This document shows positions 4,419-5,238 of a stretch of 5,238 nucleotides of DNA, one piece after another. Below the pieces are notes generated by a model. It was given only the letters and a program-made list of their open reading frames with translations, had not been told where the DNA came from and ran no database searches. Origin of the DNA: JACVCK01 sp041940385 (lineage in GTDB: Bacteria > Planctomycetota > Phycisphaerae > Phycisphaerales > UBA1924); assembly GCA_041940385.1 (NCBI GenBank), contig JBGTSD010000139.1:1-5238 (forward strand), read 5' to 3'. The first letter of the stretch is position 1. The number at the start of each line of letters is the position of its first letter. A program made the translations under genes and the position numbers.

Positions 4419-5238
4419 TCAGCGCTTCTCGCCGCCGGCAGCCGCCGCTTCCTCCGCGAGAACCGCCTTGCGGCTCAGCTTGATGCGGCCCTGCTCATCG
4501 ACGTTGATGACCTTCACCTTCACGACGTCGCCGATCTTGACCACGTCGCCGACGCTCTTCACGTAGCCCTCGGCCAGTTCGGAGATGTGGCACATCCCGT
4601 CCGTGCCGGGCGCCAGCTCGATGAACGCGCCGAAGTCCTTCGTGGACACGACCTTCCCGGTGAAGATTGTCCCCACCTTGATCTCTGCGCACATCGCCTC
4701 GATCTCCGCGCGAGCGCCCTCGAGGCCCTCGGCGTTCGGCGACGCCACCACCACCGAGCCGTCGTCGTCCACGTCGATCTCGACGCCGTACTTCTCCTGC
4801 AGCGACCGGATCGTCTTGCCGCCCGGGCCGATCAGCTTGCCGATCTTCTCCGGATCGATGCGGATCGTGACCAGACGCGGCGCGTACCGCGAGATCTCCT
4901 CGCGCGGCGCCGGGATGACGCTCTCCATCTGCTCGATGATCTGGAGCCGGCCCTCGCGCGCCTGCTCGAAGATCTGCTCGATCTCCGCCATCTGCAGGCC
5001 GCGCGCCTTGAGGTCCAGCTGCACGCCGGTCACGCCCTCGCGCGAGCCGGAAACCTTGAAGTCCATGTCGCCGAAGAAGTCCTCTTCACCGATGATGTCG
5101 GTGACGTGGATCACCTTCGACTCGCCCTCGTCCGTGAAGCGGCCGACGGAGATGCCCGCGACCGTGTTCTTGATCGGCACGCCGGCGTCCATCATGGACA
5201 GGCAGCCGCCGCAGACGGAAGCCATGGACGAGGAGCCG
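4419..5238 (-). CDS. pnp: Polynucleotide phosphorylase, C-terminal part
   Basis: This is the C-terminal 272 residues of PNPase, the phosphorolytic 3'-5' exoribonuclease and degradosome component. The frame is open to the right edge, beginning GSSSMASVCGG as in the family's second RNase PH domain. Numbering from that Met, the catalytic acidic and basic residues equivalent to E. coli Asp486, Asp492 and Lys494 are Asp49, Asp55 and Lys57 in EEDFFGDMDFKVSGSREG. A KH domain follows, with the GxxG loop IGKLIGPGGKTIR (128-140). An S1 domain comes next, GTIFTGKVVSTKDFGAFIEL (185-204) through GMCHISEL and INVDEQGRIKLSRKA. A short Ala-rich tail (AEEAAAAGGEKR) ends the protein, without the long acidic or basic tails of some homologues. 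A small oddity is VCGGCLSMMDAG, where the residue after CGG is Cys rather than the usual Ser or Ala. The family's common upstream neighbour rpsO would lie outside the window. The cold-shock gene lies downstream on the same strand. Confidence 0.97.
   Translation of the reverse strand, partial: GSSSMASVCGGCLSMMDAGVPIKNTVAGISVGRFTDEGESKVIHVTDIIGEEDFFGDMDFKVSGSREGVTGVQLDLKARGLQMAEIEQIFEQAREGRLQIIEQMESVIPAPREEISRYAPRLVTIRIDPEKIGKLIGPGGKTIRSLQEKYGVEIDVDDDGSVVVASPNAEGLEGARAEIEAMCAEIKVGTIFTGKVVSTKDFGAFIELAPGTDGMCHISELAEGYVKSVGDVVKIGDVVKVKVINVDEQGRIKLSRKAVLAEEAAAAGGEKR

Noticed and set aside
4276..4566. Plus-strand open frame across the pnp 3' end.
   Set aside because: It runs through the terminator hairpin and antisense to pnp, and shows Ser/Thr-rich shadow composition without motifs.

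Overview
The window is high-GC, densely coded chromosomal DNA with no mobile element, CRISPR array or rRNA. The genes are housekeeping or metabolic bacterial families: mnmG, tryptophan 2,3-dioxygenase, a sensor histidine kinase, a cold-shock protein and pnp. The lipoprotein signals suggest a two-membrane bacterium. The cold-shock protein's IEGEGF/LKDG stretch and the overall composition recall Planctomycetota, perhaps Phycisphaerae. That placement is an impression from memory and rests on no search.

Layout, left to right. (1) 1-878, minus: the N-terminal part of mnmG, cut by the left edge just before its second catalytic cysteine. (2) 879-1075: a divergent intergenic region. (3) 1076-1300, plus: a small predicted lipoprotein of unknown function. 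(4) 1375-2857, plus: a tight three-gene operon, kynA (tryptophan 2,3-dioxygenase), a META/HslJ-like lipoprotein and a 70-residue two-CxxC protein with a hydrophobic core. Both junctions are ATGA overlaps, which suggests translational coupling. (5) 2861-3700, minus: an NtrB-like histidine kinase with one N-terminal membrane segment and no sensory domain. Its stop lies 3 bases from the stop of the convergent kynA operon. (6) 3762-4049, minus: a cold-shock-domain protein, separated from the kinase by a perfect 10-bp GC hairpin. (7) 4050-4418: about 370 bases without a convincing gene. It holds a candidate promoter, a probable long structured leader for the cold-shock gene, and a strong GC hairpin after pnp. 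(8) 4419-5238, minus: the C-terminal part of pnp, cut by the right edge.

Functionally, pnp (RNA decay, KH and S1 domains) next to a cold-shock RNA chaperone makes an RNA-metabolism neighbourhood. The kynA operon is the least ordinary part: a heme dioxygenase coupled to a lipoprotein and a small membrane-associated cysteine protein, with no other kynurenine-pathway gene in view. I see no clear evidence of a wholly new system. The best leads are that operon, the structured cold-shock leader and the zero-gap convergent junction.
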